Position numbers and translations under genes: made by a program. From CAJCJE01 sp036494465 (GTDB taxonomy: Bacteria; Actinomycetota; Actinomycetes; Mycobacteriales; Pseudonocardiaceae): a DNA stretch of 64,000 nucleotides. Under the pieces are notes generated by a model that saw only the letters and a program-made list of their open reading frames with translations, was not told the DNA's origin and ran no database searches. The stretch is from positions 1 through 64,000 of the forward strand of contig DASXOJ010000271.1 in the NCBI GenBank assembly GCA_036494465.1, written 5' to 3'. Below, one piece after another: positions 24,308 through 32,875 of this stretch; the first letter of the stretch is position 1, and each line of letters opens with the position of its first letter.

Positions 24308-26794
24308 ATGAGCGAAATGACCGGGCAGGACCGCGACCGCTACGACTGGCGGGCGATCCAGGCGCGCTGGCTTCCGGTGTGGGAACAGCTCGACCAGTTC
24401 CGGGCGACGCTCACCCCTGGCCGGGAACGCCGCTACATCCTCGACATGTTCCCGTACCCGTCGGGCGACCTGCACATGGGGCACGCCGAGGCGTTCGCGA
24501 TCGGCGATGTGGTGGCCCGCCACCACTTCCAGCACGGCTACGACGTCCTTCACCCGATCGGGTGGGACTCGTTCGGTCTGCCCGCCGAGAACGCGGCCAT
24601 CAAGCGTGACGCCCACCCCGCCGAGTGGACCTACGCCAACATCGATGTGCAGGCCGCCTCGTTCAAGCGCTACGCGGTCTCCGTCGACTGGTCGACCCGC
24701 CTGCACACCTCCGATCCGGAGTACTACCGCTGGACCCAGTGGCTGTTCCTGCGCCTCTACGAGCACGGCCTCGCCTACCGCAAGGACAGTGCGGTCAACT
24801 GGTGCCCCAACGACCAGACGGTGCTTGCCAACGAGCAAGTGATCGCAGGCCGCTGCGAACGGTGCAAGGGCCCGGTCACCAAGCGCACGCTCAACCAGTG
24901 GTACTTCAAGATCACCGACTACGCCCAGCGGCTGCTCGACGACATGGATCAGTTGCGGGGCAAGTGGCCCGAGCGGGTGCTGCTGATGCAGCGCAACTGG
25001 ATCGGCCGCTCCGAAGGCGCCGAGATCGCCTTCCCGGTCGAGGGCCGCGACGAACCGGTCACCGTGTTCACCACCCGCCCGGACACCGTCAACGGCGTCA
25101 CCTTCTTCGTCGTCGCACCGGATGCCGCGCTCGCCGACGAGCTGTGCGCACCGGAGTGCAGGGCCGGCCTCGACGAGTACCTCAGCCAGACCAAGCGCCT
25201 CTCCGACATCGAGCGCCAGTCGACCGAACGCGACAAGACCGGCGTTTTCCTCGGCCGCCACGCGATCAACCCGGTCAACGGCAACCGGATCCCGATCTGG
25301 GCAGCCGACTACGTGCTGCCCGACTACGGCACCGGCGCCGTCATGGCCGTGCCCGCGCACGACCAGCGCGACCTCGACTTCGCCCGCACCTTCGACCTGC
25401 CGGTCCGCGTCGTGCTGGACACCGGCGAACCCGACCCCGCCGAAACCGGCATCGCAACCTCCGGCGACGGCGTGCTGATCAACTCCGGTGAGCTCGACGG
25501 ACTGGCCAAGGCCGAGGCGATCGCCCGGATCACCGCGCTGCTCAAGGAAAAGGGCATCGGCGCGGGCTCGGTCAACTACCGGCTTCGTGACTGGTTGCTG
25601 TCCCGCCAACGGTTCTGGGGCTGTCCGATCCCGATCGTGCACTGTGCCAGTTGCGGCGAAGTGCCGGTGCCCGACGACCAGCTCCCGGTGCGACTGCCGG
25701 AGCTGCGCGGCGCCGAGCTCAAGCCGAAAGGCGTGTCCCCGTTGGCTTCCGTGGCCGACTGGGTCAATGTGGACTGTCCACGATGCGGCGGTCCTGCACA
25801 GCGCGACACCGACACCATGGACACGTTCGTCGACTCGTCCTGGTACTTCCTGCGCTACGCATCGCCGAACGACAGCGAACGGGCCTTCGACCCGGAGGCG
25901 CTGCGCACCTGGCTGCCGGTCGACCGCTACGTCGGCGGCGTCGAGCACGCCATCCTGCACCTGCTCTACAGCCGGTTCTTCATCAAGGCCCTGCACGACA
26001 TCGGGCTGGTCGGGTTCACCGAGCCGTTCAAGGCCCTGCTCAACCAGGGCCAGGTGATCCTCAACGGCTCGGCCATGTCCAAGTCCACCGGCAACCTCGT
26101 CGACCTCGGCGCCGAGTTCGAGGTACACGGCGTAGACGCGGTCCGGCTCACCATGATCTTCGCCGGTCCGCCTGAGGACGACATCGACTGGGCGGACGTC
26201 TCGGCAGGCGCCGCGGGTAAGTACCTCGCCCGCGCCTGGCGGCTGTGCAGCGATGTCGGCGCGGCCGAGCACGGCTCCGGCGATGGCGACCTCGCGGTCC
26301 GCCGCACCACCGCGCACATCGTGACCGAGGTCGACCAGCTCGTCGAGAACACCCGGTTCAACGTCGCGGTCGCCCGCCTCATGGAGCTCACCTCCGCGCT
26401 GCGCAAGGCCGTCGACAGCGGCCCCGGCCCGGCCGACCCGGCCGTGCTGGCCGGTGCGGAAGCCCTGGCCGTGATGCTGAGCCTGTTCGCGCCCTACTGC
26501 GCGGAGGACTGCTGGGCCAGCCTCGGCCACGAGGTCGAGGCCGGCGACACCGTCAGCAAGGCGGGCTGGCCCGCTGTCGACGAAGAACTGCTGGTCGAGG
26601 ACAAGGTGGTCTGCGTCGTGCAGATCGACGGCAAGGTCAGGGACCGCCTCGACGTGGCGACCACGGTCACCGCGGAGGACCTCCAGGCGCAGGCGCTGGC
26701 CTCGCTCACGGTGGCCAAGGCACTGGCCGGGCGCGAACCGCTCAAGGTGATCGTCCGCGCCCCGAAACTGGTCAACATCGTCCTGCCGCGCTGA
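24308..26794 (+). CDS. leuS: Leucyl-tRNA synthetase, short (bacterial, 828 aa) type
   Basis: 828 residues. It attaches leucine to tRNA-Leu in the cytoplasm. The class I signatures are HMGH (residues 56-59, within YPSGDLHMGHAEAF) and MSKS (590-593). The CP1 editing domain is present (TTRPDTVNGVTFFVVAPDA, DYGTGAVMAVPAHDQRD), as are zinc-like Cys pairs (CERCKGP; CPRCGGP) and the anticodon and C-terminal domains ending KLVNIVLPR. As I remember them, housekeeping actinobacterial LeuRS proteins are nearer 950-970 residues with a longer N-terminus and HVGHPLGYIATD around the HIGH box. This protein differs, so it may be a second copy. Beside a cluster with a leucine-type NRPS domain, it could be a drug-insensitive resistance enzyme. 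That part is inference. Confidence 0.97.
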   Translation: MSEMTGQDRDRYDWRAIQARWLPVWEQLDQFRATLTPGRERRYILDMFPYPSGDLHMGHAEAFAIGDVVARHHFQHGYDVLHPIGWDSFGLPAENAAIKRDAHPAEWTYANIDVQAASFKRYAVSVDWSTRLHTSDPEYYRWTQWLFLRLYEHGLAYRKDSAVNWCPNDQTVLANEQVIAGRCERCKGPVTKRTLNQWYFKITDYAQRLLDDMDQLRGKWPERVLLMQRNWIGRSEGAEIAFPVEGRDEPVTVFTTRPDTVNGVTFFVVAPDAALADELCAPECRAGLDEYLSQTKRLSDIERQSTERDKTGVFLGRHAINPVNGNRIPIWAADYVLPDYGTGAVMAVPAHDQRDLDFARTFDLPVRVVLDTGEPDPAETGIATSGDGVLINSGELDGLAKAEAIARITALLKEKGIGAGSVNYRLRDWLLSRQRFWGCPIPIVHCASCGEVPVPDDQLPVRLPELRGAELKPKGVSPLASVADWVNVDCPRCGGPAQRDTDTMDTFVDSSWYFLRYASPNDSERAFDPEALRTWLPVDRYVGGVEHAILHLLYSRFFIKALHDIGLVGFTEPFKALLNQGQVILNGSAMSKSTGNLVDLGAEFEVHGVDAVRLTMIFAGPPEDDIDWADVSAGAAGKYLARAWRLCSDVGAAEHGSGDGDLAVRRTTAHIVTEVDQLVENTRFNVAVARLMELTSALRKAVDSGPGPADPAVLAGAEALAVMLSLFAPYCAEDCWASLGHEVEAGDTVSKAGWPAVDEELLVEDKVVCVVQIDGKVRDRLDVATTVTAEDLQAQALASLTVAKALAGREPLKVIVRAPKLVNIVLPR

Positions 26795-26810
26795 GCCTGC
26801 TCAGCGCGGC
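26785..26810. terminator. Perfect 12-bp palindrome shared by convergent leuS and methyltransferase ends
   Basis: GCCGCGCTGAGC (26785-26796) and GCTCAGCGCGGC (26799-26810) are exact inverted repeats around two bases. The palindrome spans the leuS stop (26792-26794) and the methyltransferase stop (26801-26803). There is no T-tract on either side, so it is probably a bidirectional hairpin terminator of the actinobacterial T-less kind. Confidence 0.65.
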
Positions 26811-27427
26811 ACGGCCCTGATCCAGGTCCGGTCCTCGGTCAGGAAGCCGTCGATCTCCAGGCTTGCCTCGCGCAGGCACGCCGCGAGCGCAACGTCGTCC
26901 AGGTCGTGGTTGGTGATCGTGTGCGTCCAGGTCTGCGCACCGATCCGGTACTCCAGCGTCGCCACGAACCCGTCGTCCGCGACCTGCGCGGCCGGCGGCA
27001 CCCGGCCCGGCACGTTGCGCTGGATCAACACGCAGCCATCCGGCCGGACGTGCGCCCGGCAGGTGGTCAGGAACCGGCGGCGCAGCTCCCGGTCCGCCGA
27101 GTTGACCAGGAACGACCCCAGCAGCACGACGTCGAACCGCCGGTCCAGCGCCAGTTCCTCGATCGACGCGCACACGGTCTCGGCGTCGACGTGCGCGAGC
27201 ATCTCCGCCGACTCGTCCACCGCGACCACCGGATGCCCGAGCGCGACCAGCGCGTTGGTCACCCGCCCCGCGCCCGCCCCCAACTCCAGAATGGTCGCGT
27301 GCGCGGGCACGGCGCCGTGCACGATCTCCGGCTCACCCCGGGTGCGCAGCCGCGCGAAGTACTCGACCGGGCTGCCATCCGGTGCGATCGGCCCCGGTCC
27401 GGCGCCTGACTGGCCCATCGTCCCCAT
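26801..27427 (-). CDS. Class I SAM-dependent methyltransferase
   Basis: 208 residues from ATG at 27427; an ATG at 27418 is also possible. Rossmann motifs are clear: motif I ATILELGAGAGRVTNALVALG, an acidic ribose-binding residue in VVAVDES, the adenine region CASIEELAL, and motif IV FDVVLLGSFLVNS. The fold ends with a beta hairpin (FLTEDRTWIRAVP). The product resembles small-molecule or unassigned class I methyltransferases; no substrate signature is recognised. It converges on leuS with 6 bases between stops and is divergent from the small membrane protein gene. Whether it serves the upstream cluster or housekeeping is unknown. Confidence 0.88.
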   Translation of the reverse strand: MGTMGQSGAGPGPIAPDGSPVEYFARLRTRGEPEIVHGAVPAHATILELGAGAGRVTNALVALGHPVVAVDESAEMLAHVDAETVCASIEELALDRRFDVVLLGSFLVNSADRELRRRFLTTCRAHVRPDGCVLIQRNVPGRVPPAAQVADDGFVATLEYRIGAQTWTHTITNHDLDDVALAACLREASLEIDGFLTEDRTWIRAVPR

Positions 27428-27519
27428 GCGCTCAGAATGACACAGCCGCGACACGCGCCGAGGGTGCCTGCCGCCGGCCCCTCGCTGAGGCAGGGTGGAC
27501 TACGGAAGGGGTGATTGCC

Positions 27520-28047
27520 GTGACCGATGCCACCGACGGCACCGAGACCGCGGAGCGCGGCTCGACCGCGACCGACCGGCTGTTCAAGATCGCGGTCATC
27601 CTCAAGGGGATCGACGGCGGCGTGCAGTTGCTTGGCGGGCTGCTGCTGATCGTGGTCCCGCCCGCGGCCATCACCGGCCTCGCCAACGCGGTCATCACCC
27701 GCGACCTGCTCGGCGACCCCAACGGCACCCTGGCGCAGCACCTCCAGACCGCGGCGAGCAACTTCGCAGGCGGCGGAGAGGGCGGCACCCGGCTGTTCGC
27801 GATCATCTACCTGCTCGCCCACGGCGTGATCAAGCTCGGGCTGATGTGGGCGCTGCTGCGCAAGATCCTGATCGCGTTCCCGATCGGCGTCGTCGTGCTC
27901 ACCGGGTTCGTGGTCTACGAGGTCTGGCGCGCGGTGCACACCCACTCCATCGCGCTGCCGATCTTCGCCGCGCTGGACGCGGTGATCATCGTGCTGGTCA
28001 TCCGCGAGTACCTCAAGCTGCGGCGGGAGCGGGCGTCCTCGGGGTAG
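27520..28047 (+). CDS. DUF2127-type small integral membrane protein
   Basis: 175 residues from GTG at 27520, with GGAAGGGG about 8 bases upstream. The DUF2127 pattern is visible. An N-terminal FKIAVILKGIDGGVQLLGG leads into a first membrane span. A periplasmic or loop stretch (LQTAASNFAGGGEGG) comes next, then three further hydrophobic spans (FAIIYLLAHGVIKLGLMWALL, FPIGVVVLTGFVVYEVWR, LPIFAALDAVIIVLVIREYL) and a basic tail (LKLRRERAS). It should lie in the cytoplasmic membrane with about four helices. The family's biochemical function is not established. It is divergent from the methyltransferase gene and stands alone before a 500-base gap. Confidence 0.85.
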   Translation: MTDATDGTETAERGSTATDRLFKIAVILKGIDGGVQLLGGLLLIVVPPAAITGLANAVITRDLLGDPNGTLAQHLQTAASNFAGGGEGGTRLFAIIYLLAHGVIKLGLMWALLRKILIAFPIGVVVLTGFVVYEVWRAVHTHSIALPIFAALDAVIIVLVIREYLKLRRERASSG

Positions 28048-28553
28048 GGGGTACCGCAACGTCAAGCATTTCAGTCTATTGGCCGGACGGTTGTCCTGGA
28101 ATCAATTTCGCGGTCGCTGATCAATTGTTATTCTTCGGTGGCCGTTTCGGTTACATCTGGTCATTGAACTGATCGTCTTCGTGTCGGTTTGCCGGATAGT
28201 TGATATTGCGTCCTCCTCATGAACATTTCTGCCCGTTTGTCAAGCACCGTTCGGCCCATTCACAGGTATCACGAAGCGGTCGTGATCGGTCGACTACCAG
28301 GCGTATTGGGATACTGGTCAGGTCGATGCGACAGGTCGGCCAAATCGGCCTTTTAGACGTGACGTCGATTTTCCTGGGCGATCGGGCTAGCTCATTGCGC
28401 CGGAAGTAGATACGATTCGCCGGTCTTTGGGCGCAGTGTCTTCAGGCGAGTACAGCCGAAGTCGGGGTAGTGGCGAGATCATTTCTCTCGTCGCTTTTGG
28501 TGTGCGGGCGATGAATGGCCATGCGACCGAGCTAGCCCAGTGACGGAGGTGTC
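28048..28553. other. 506-base intergenic region upstream of the conservon operon
   Basis: This stretch is distinctly AT-richer than the surrounding genes and has no credible gene. It should contain the conservon promoter. The only local structure I saw is a weak GGCC-aaatc-GGCC hairpin followed by TTTT near 28338-28354, possibly the end of the preceding transcript. No repeat, tRNA or small ORF with a good ribosome-binding site was recognised. Confidence 0.55.
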
Positions 28554-31229
28554 GTGGTCGCGCGTCATCAAGATGGCCCGGCTGAAACGCAGCAGAAGCA
28601 ACACGGTGCGGTTGCCTTACCGCCTGAGGAGGGACGTATCACCGTCCTTTCGGCGGCGCGAACGCCATTTGCCCGGTTCTTCAGCATGCTGGCCAGCGGG
28701 TTCAAGTCCATCGTCCGGCCGAGGTCGATCCGGGCGAAACTGATCCGCATCCTGGCCTTCTCCCTCGTGCTGGTCTTCGTGCTGCTCAGCTTCCTGGTCG
28801 CCAGCCAGATCAGCGCCTTCCGCACGGCCAACCAGACCAGCCGAACGGTGCTGGTCGCGCTGTCCGCGCAGGGCGTAGTGCACGAACTACAGGAGGAGCG
28901 CGCGCTCACCAACGGCGTGCTCGGCGGCGCCATGGAGTTCGGCACCCAGCTCGGCCCGCAGCGGGCCCGCACCGACACGGCCGTCGCCAAGCTCGACGCC
29001 ACCATCAGCGACCCGGCCAACGCCGACGCGGGCGCGGCCCAGGTCCGCGCGGCCACCACCGACCTGTCCGGCCTGCAGGGCATCCGCACGGCCGTGGACA
29101 GCGGGTCGGCGGAATCCCAGTCGACCTTCGAGTTCTACACGGACGCGATCTCCGCGATCAACAGCCTCAACCTCGGCGTCGACGAGGCCCAGGACGGCAT
29201 CCTGCGGCGCGGCCTGCAAGCCCTCTACGCGCTCGGCAACGCCAAGGAGTTCATCGGGCAGGAGGGCGGTCTGCTCGACGCCGTCTTCGCAGGCACCAAA
29301 TTCACCCCGGACAACTACACCACCTTCGCGACCATCCTCGGTGAGAAGGCCGCCGCGCTCGCGGACTTCCAGTCCTTCGCCACCGAGAACGAGAACGACG
29401 CCCTCGCCGGCGCGCTGACCACGGCGGCGGCGACGGTGACCGTCGAGTACGAGGGCACCGCGGTCGCGGGCGTCGGCGGCACGCTGCCGGTCACGGTCAA
29501 CCCGACCACCTGGGGCAGCGCCATCACCACGGTCATCAACGACCTGCGCTCGGTGCAGCAGTCGGTCGGCGCGGACATCACCGCGCGGGCCAACACGCTC
29601 GCCGCGGGCGCCACCCGGCTGCTGGTGGTCATGGGCGTGCTCGCGGCGTTGACGATCGCGGCCATGGTCGCCCTGGTCATCGGCGCGTCCCGGTCGGTCA
29701 TCGGCCCGCTCGGCCAGCTCGCCAAGGAAGCCGACGACGTGTCCGCGCGCAGGCTCCCTGACGCGGTCGCCGCCCTGCAGACCGCATCGGACGCGGCAGG
29801 CGTGCCACCACCAGCGCCAGTCGCGGTACCGGCGGGCGCGGCGAGCGAGATCGCGTTGATGGCAGGCGCGCTGGACCGGGTACAGGGCGCCGCCCTCTCG
29901 CTGGCCAGCCAGCAGGCCCTGATCCGGCACAACACCACCGCGTCACTGGCCAACCTCGGCAGGCGCAACCAGAACCTGGTCCGCCGCCAGCTCTCCCTTA
30001 TCAGCAAGTTCGAGCAGGAGGAACTGGACCCGTCCGCGCTGAGCAACATGTTCGAGCTCGACCACCTGGCCACCCGCATGCGCCGCAACGCGGAGAGCCT
30101 GCTGGTCCTGGTCGGCGAGTCCAGCCCGCGACCGTCCGCCCAGCCACTGCCGGTCGCCGACGTCATCCGCGCCGCACTATCCGAAGTGGAGGATTACCGC
30201 CGGGTCGTGCTGCGCAGGGTCGACGACGCGCTGATCAGCGGACCGGTGGTCACCGAGGTCGCGCACATGCTCGCCGAACTGGTGGAGAACGGCCTGATGT
30301 TCTCCCCGCCGGACGTCGAGGTGGAGATCTACGGCAGGCGCACCGGCGACCGGTATCTGCTGGTGGTCGTCGACTACGGCGTCGGCATGTCCCCGCCGGA
30401 CCTGGCCAAGGCCCGGGCCCGGCTGCGGGACGAGGAGAACTTCCTGGTCGCGCCGACCCGCTTCCTGGGCCACTACGTGGTCGGCCGCCTCGCCAAACAG
30501 CTCAAGATCGCGGTCGAACTCGGCGACTCCCCGGTGACCGGGATCACCGCGCGCATGCTGCTCCCCGCCGAACTGATCATCGACAAGCCCGCCGGGTCCA
30601 AGCCGACCCCCAGCTCGGGCCACTCGACCCCGATACCCGCCCAGTCAGCGCAGTCGGTGCCCGCCCAGAGCAGAGCTCCCCGCCCGGCCTCGGGACCGCT
30701 CAGGGACGCGCTTCCGCCCAGAACCAATGGTGAGCGCCCCGCGTCGGCGCCCAGGACGAACGGCGAACGCCCCGCGCCACGCCAGCCGTCCCGCCCGGTG
30801 CCCAGCAGACAGCTGCCCGCCCCGGTCACCGGCCCACCCGCCCCGGCTCACCAGGCGCTGCCCGGTCACAGCGGCAACCACGCCGGACCGACCGAACGAA
30901 CCCGCAACGGCCTAGTGAAACGCCAGGTCAGAGGCGAAACGGTGACCCGGCCGACGATGCCGCCCCGCGAACCACTCGGCGGCAGATCGGTCAACGGCAC
31001 CGGACCGAGCGGCCCCAACGGATCCGGCGGCGGTCAGCATCGCGAACGCACCGCCAACGAGGTCGGTGGCATGCTGGCGGCGTTCAGCCGAGGTCACCAG
31101 CGCGGTGAAACGCAGGGGCCTGGGCAGGGAAATGAGCAGGGACACGGTCCCGGGCAACCGAACCCGGGGCAGACTGGACGCACGAACGGCAGGCCATCGC
31201 CATTGGTGCAGGAGGAGGATTCCAGGTGA
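28554..31229 (+). CDS. cvnA: Conservon CvnA: nitrate/nitrite-sensor-like histidine kinase
   Basis: 891 residues, GTG at 28554 with GGAGG four bases upstream. Transmembrane segments lie at about 63-86 and 362-384. Between them is an extracytoplasmic helical sensor of the NIT type (EERALTNGVLGG, LQALYALGNAKEFIGQE). A HAMP-like linker (VIGPLGQLAKEADDVSARRLPD) and a HATPase domain follow, with N box ELVENGLMFSPP and G1 DYGVGMSPPD. No canonical phospho-acceptor His box is evident; RRNQNLVRRQLSLISKFE takes that place, as in conservon kinases. The last 230 residues are a disordered Pro/Arg/Gly-rich tail with a repeated RTNGERPA motif. It heads the cvnABCD operon, which resembles a eukaryotic G-protein-coupled relay. 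The signal is unknown. Confidence 0.93.
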   Translation: MVARHQDGPAETQQKQHGAVALPPEEGRITVLSAARTPFARFFSMLASGFKSIVRPRSIRAKLIRILAFSLVLVFVLLSFLVASQISAFRTANQTSRTVLVALSAQGVVHELQEERALTNGVLGGAMEFGTQLGPQRARTDTAVAKLDATISDPANADAGAAQVRAATTDLSGLQGIRTAVDSGSAESQSTFEFYTDAISAINSLNLGVDEAQDGILRRGLQALYALGNAKEFIGQEGGLLDAVFAGTKFTPDNYTTFATILGEKAAALADFQSFATENENDALAGALTTAAATVTVEYEGTAVAGVGGTLPVTVNPTTWGSAITTVINDLRSVQQSVGADITARANTLAAGATRLLVVMGVLAALTIAAMVALVIGASRSVIGPLGQLAKEADDVSARRLPDAVAALQTASDAAGVPPPAPVAVPAGAASEIALMAGALDRVQGAALSLASQQALIRHNTTASLANLGRRNQNLVRRQLSLISKFEQEELDPSALSNMFELDHLATRMRRNAESLLVLVGESSPRPSAQPLPVADVIRAALSEVEDYRRVVLRRVDDALISGPVVTEVAHMLAELVENGLMFSPPDVEVEIYGRRTGDRYLLVVVDYGVGMSPPDLAKARARLRDEENFLVAPTRFLGHYVVGRLAKQLKIAVELGDSPVTGITARMLLPAELIIDKPAGSKPTPSSGHSTPIPAQSAQSVPAQSRAPRPASGPLRDALPPRTNGERPASAPRTNGERPAPRQPSRPVPSRQLPAPVTGPPAPAHQALPGHSGNHAGPTERTRNGLVKRQVRGETVTRPTMPPREPLGGRSVNGTGPSGPNGSGGGQHRERTANEVGGMLAAFSRGHQRGETQGPGQGNEQGHGPGQPNPGQTGRTNGRPSPLVQEEDSR

Positions 31230-31651
31230 GTGCTGAGTTGAACTCGGATCCGCAGAGTTTCAACTGGCTGATCAACAACTTCGTGCGGGAGACCGACGGC
31301 GTGCTGGACGCGGTCGCGGTGTCATCGGACGGGTTGCTCATCGCCAAATCGGGCGGGCTGGACCGCACCGCTGCCGACCGACTCGCCGCCCTGGTCTCCG
31401 GCTTAGCCAGCCTCGCGCGCAGCGCGTCGCGGTACTACGAGTTCGGCGGCATGAAGCTCATCATGATCGAGATGCGCAAGGGCTTCCTGCTCTGCTCGAC
31501 CATCTCGGACGGCAGCTGCGTCGCCGTCCTCGCCGACGACCAGTGCGACGTCGGCCTGATCGGCTACGAGATCGCGTTGCTGGTGGAACGTGCGGGCGCA
31601 CTGCTCACGCCCGCGTTGATCGGCCAGTTGAGAGAGACGCTGTTGCGATGA
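31226..31651 (+). CDS. cvnB: Conservon CvnB: roadblock/LC7 domain protein
   Basis: 141 residues, GTG at 31226 overlapping the CvnA stop (GTGA) and preceded by GGAGGAGG. A single roadblock/LC7 domain is seen: FNWLINNFVRETDGVLDAVA, SSDGLLIAKSGGLDRTAADR, KLIMIEMRKGFLLCSTISDG and CDVGLIGYEIALLVERAG. Roadblock proteins dimerise and act as regulators of small Ras-like GTPases. In conservons this protein is thought to bridge the sensor and the CvnD GTPase at the membrane. Length and order are typical, and nothing is missing. Confidence 0.95.
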   Translation: MSAELNSDPQSFNWLINNFVRETDGVLDAVAVSSDGLLIAKSGGLDRTAADRLAALVSGLASLARSASRYYEFGGMKLIMIEMRKGFLLCSTISDGSCVAVLADDQCDVGLIGYEIALLVERAGALLTPALIGQLRETLLR

Positions 31652-32130
31652 ACGACGACGGCACCCGGTTACCTGATCCTCGGATGATCCCGGTCACCCG
31701 GACCCAGTCCTGGTTCGAGACATCCACCGAGTTCGACACCGCGGGCGGTCGGCACGAGCTAGCCGACGAACGCACCGGGGTCGAGAACATCGGCGAGGAA
31801 AAGGATGACGAGGACGTCTTCGTCCGACCGTTCATCGTCACCGGGGGCCGGACCCGGCCGCTGCACGACGGGCTGCGCATCGAGACGCTGGTGATCGCCA
31901 GGACCACCGCGTTGAACACGCAGCTCCACTTCGAACAGCGGCAAATCGTGCAGTGGTGCCGGACGCCGATCTCGCTCGCGGAAATCGCGGCGCTCATCGG
32001 GGTGCCGCTCGGGGTGGCCAGAGTGCTGGTCGCGGATCTCTACACCGACAATCTTGTTGAGCTCAGGGAACCGAAACAGGTGCCCGAGCACGTGCTGGAA
32101 AGGATCAGAGACCTTGTCAGGGCACTCTGA
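31648..32130 (+). CDS. cvnC: Conservon CvnC: DUF742 protein
   Basis: 160 residues, ATG at 31648 overlapping the CvnB stop (ATGA). The DUF742 core is in the C-terminal half: VRPFIVTGGRTRPL, LRIETLVIAR, EQRQIVQWCRTPISLAEIAALIGVPLGVARVLVADL and LVELREP. This resembles a winged-helix fold. The first 60 residues are acidic and probably flexible. CvnC partners the other conservon proteins at the inner face of the membrane. A DNA-binding role has been suggested by fold but is not shown by this sequence. Position and length are normal for the family. Confidence 0.93.
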   Translation: MNDDGTRLPDPRMIPVTRTQSWFETSTEFDTAGGRHELADERTGVENIGEEKDDEDVFVRPFIVTGGRTRPLHDGLRIETLVIARTTALNTQLHFEQRQIVQWCRTPISLAEIAALIGVPLGVARVLVADLYTDNLVELREPKQVPEHVLERIRDLVRAL

Positions 32131-32713
32131 TTACCCGGACAGGTACAACTCCGGTTACCCGTCCGCGATCAAGATCGTGATCAGCGGCGGCTTCGGCGTG
32201 GGGAAGACCACGTTCATCGGCTCGATCTCCGAGATCGAACCGCTCACCACCGAAGCGGCCATGACCGAACGATCCATCGGCGTCGACGACGCCTCCCTGC
32301 TCGAATCGAAGCACACGACCACGGTCGCGCTCGACTTCGGCCGGATCACCCTGGACCCCACGCTGATCCTGTACCTGTTCGGCACGCCCGGCCAGGACCG
32401 GTTCGACTTCCTCTGGGACGACCTGACCGACGGCGCGCTCGGCGCCGTGATCATCGCGGACACCCGGCGCATCGAGGACTGCTATCCGGTCCTGGACTAC
32501 TTCGAGGCGCACGGCACCCCGTTCCTGGTCGCGGTCAACGGATTCGACGGCGCGGACATCTTCGACCTCGAAGAAGTCCGCGAAGCGCTCGGTGTCCACC
32601 AGGGCGTGCCAGTGCTCTACTGCGACGCGCGGCAACGAGAGTCGGTGAAGGAGATCCTCGCCGCGCTGATCGAACAGGTGCTGCTGCAACGGCAAGCCGG
32701 CTCGCTGGCCTGA
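32114..32713 (+). CDS. cvnD: Conservon CvnD: Ras-like GTP-binding protein
   Basis: 199 residues if the TTG at 32114 is the start (AAAGGA nine bases upstream, overlapping cvnC by 17 bases); there is no closer ATG or GTG in frame. Walker A is GGFGVGKTTF, the switch region follows with SIGVDDA, the G3-like motif is LFGTPGQDRF, and VAVNGFDGAD stands where the NKxD base-specificity motif is expected. CvnD proteins are the GTPases of the conservon, activated downstream of CvnA and CvnB. The NKxD motif is degenerate (NGFD), a usual feature of this bacterial subgroup. Confidence 0.93.
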   Translation: MSGHSDYPDRYNSGYPSAIKIVISGGFGVGKTTFIGSISEIEPLTTEAAMTERSIGVDDASLLESKHTTTVALDFGRITLDPTLILYLFGTPGQDRFDFLWDDLTDGALGAVIIADTRRIEDCYPVLDYFEAHGTPFLVAVNGFDGADIFDLEEVREALGVHQGVPVLYCDARQRESVKEILAALIEQVLLQRQAGSLA

Positions 32714-32740
32714 GCCCGGTCAGCAGCGCCGGGCTCGGCT

Positions 32741-32860
32741 GAGCCCGACTCGGCAGTGCTGGGCCTGACTCAGCTGGGCCTGACTCAGCTGGGCCCGACT
32801 CGGCAGTGCTGGGCCTGACTCAGCTGGGCCTGACTCAGCTGGGCCCGACACAGCAGTGTC
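32741..32860. repeat. Tandem direct repeat downstream of cvnD
   Basis: A 50-bp unit occurs at 32761-32810 and again at 32811-32860, the second copy with a few changes near its end. Each unit contains two 15-mers GGGCCTGACTCAGCT plus a 20-mer beginning GGGCCCGACTCGGC. A further near copy of the 20-mer lies at 32741-32760, and TCAGCTGAG follows at 32874. CAGCTG and GACTCAG elements can form small hairpins. The array lies between cvnD and a decayed ABC gene and may be replication slippage or a compound terminator. It does not encode a recognisable protein. Confidence 0.85.
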
Positions 32861-32875
32861 CAACTCAGCTGAGTC

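Noticed and set aside
24224..26530. Long open frame antisense to leuS (about 768 codons)
   Set aside because: A GC-rich shadow frame with no domain, no ribosome-binding site, and fully inside a clear synthetase gene. Many similar shadow frames across the window were left out for the same reason.
28338..28354. Terminator GGCC-aaatc-GGCC-TTTT after the DUF2127 gene
   Set aside because: A four-pair stem is too weak and lies 290 bases from the gene end; only mentioned in the region description.
32741..32860. CRISPR-like array
   Set aside because: Repeats are directly adjacent without unique spacers and no cas genes are present; it is a simple tandem duplication.
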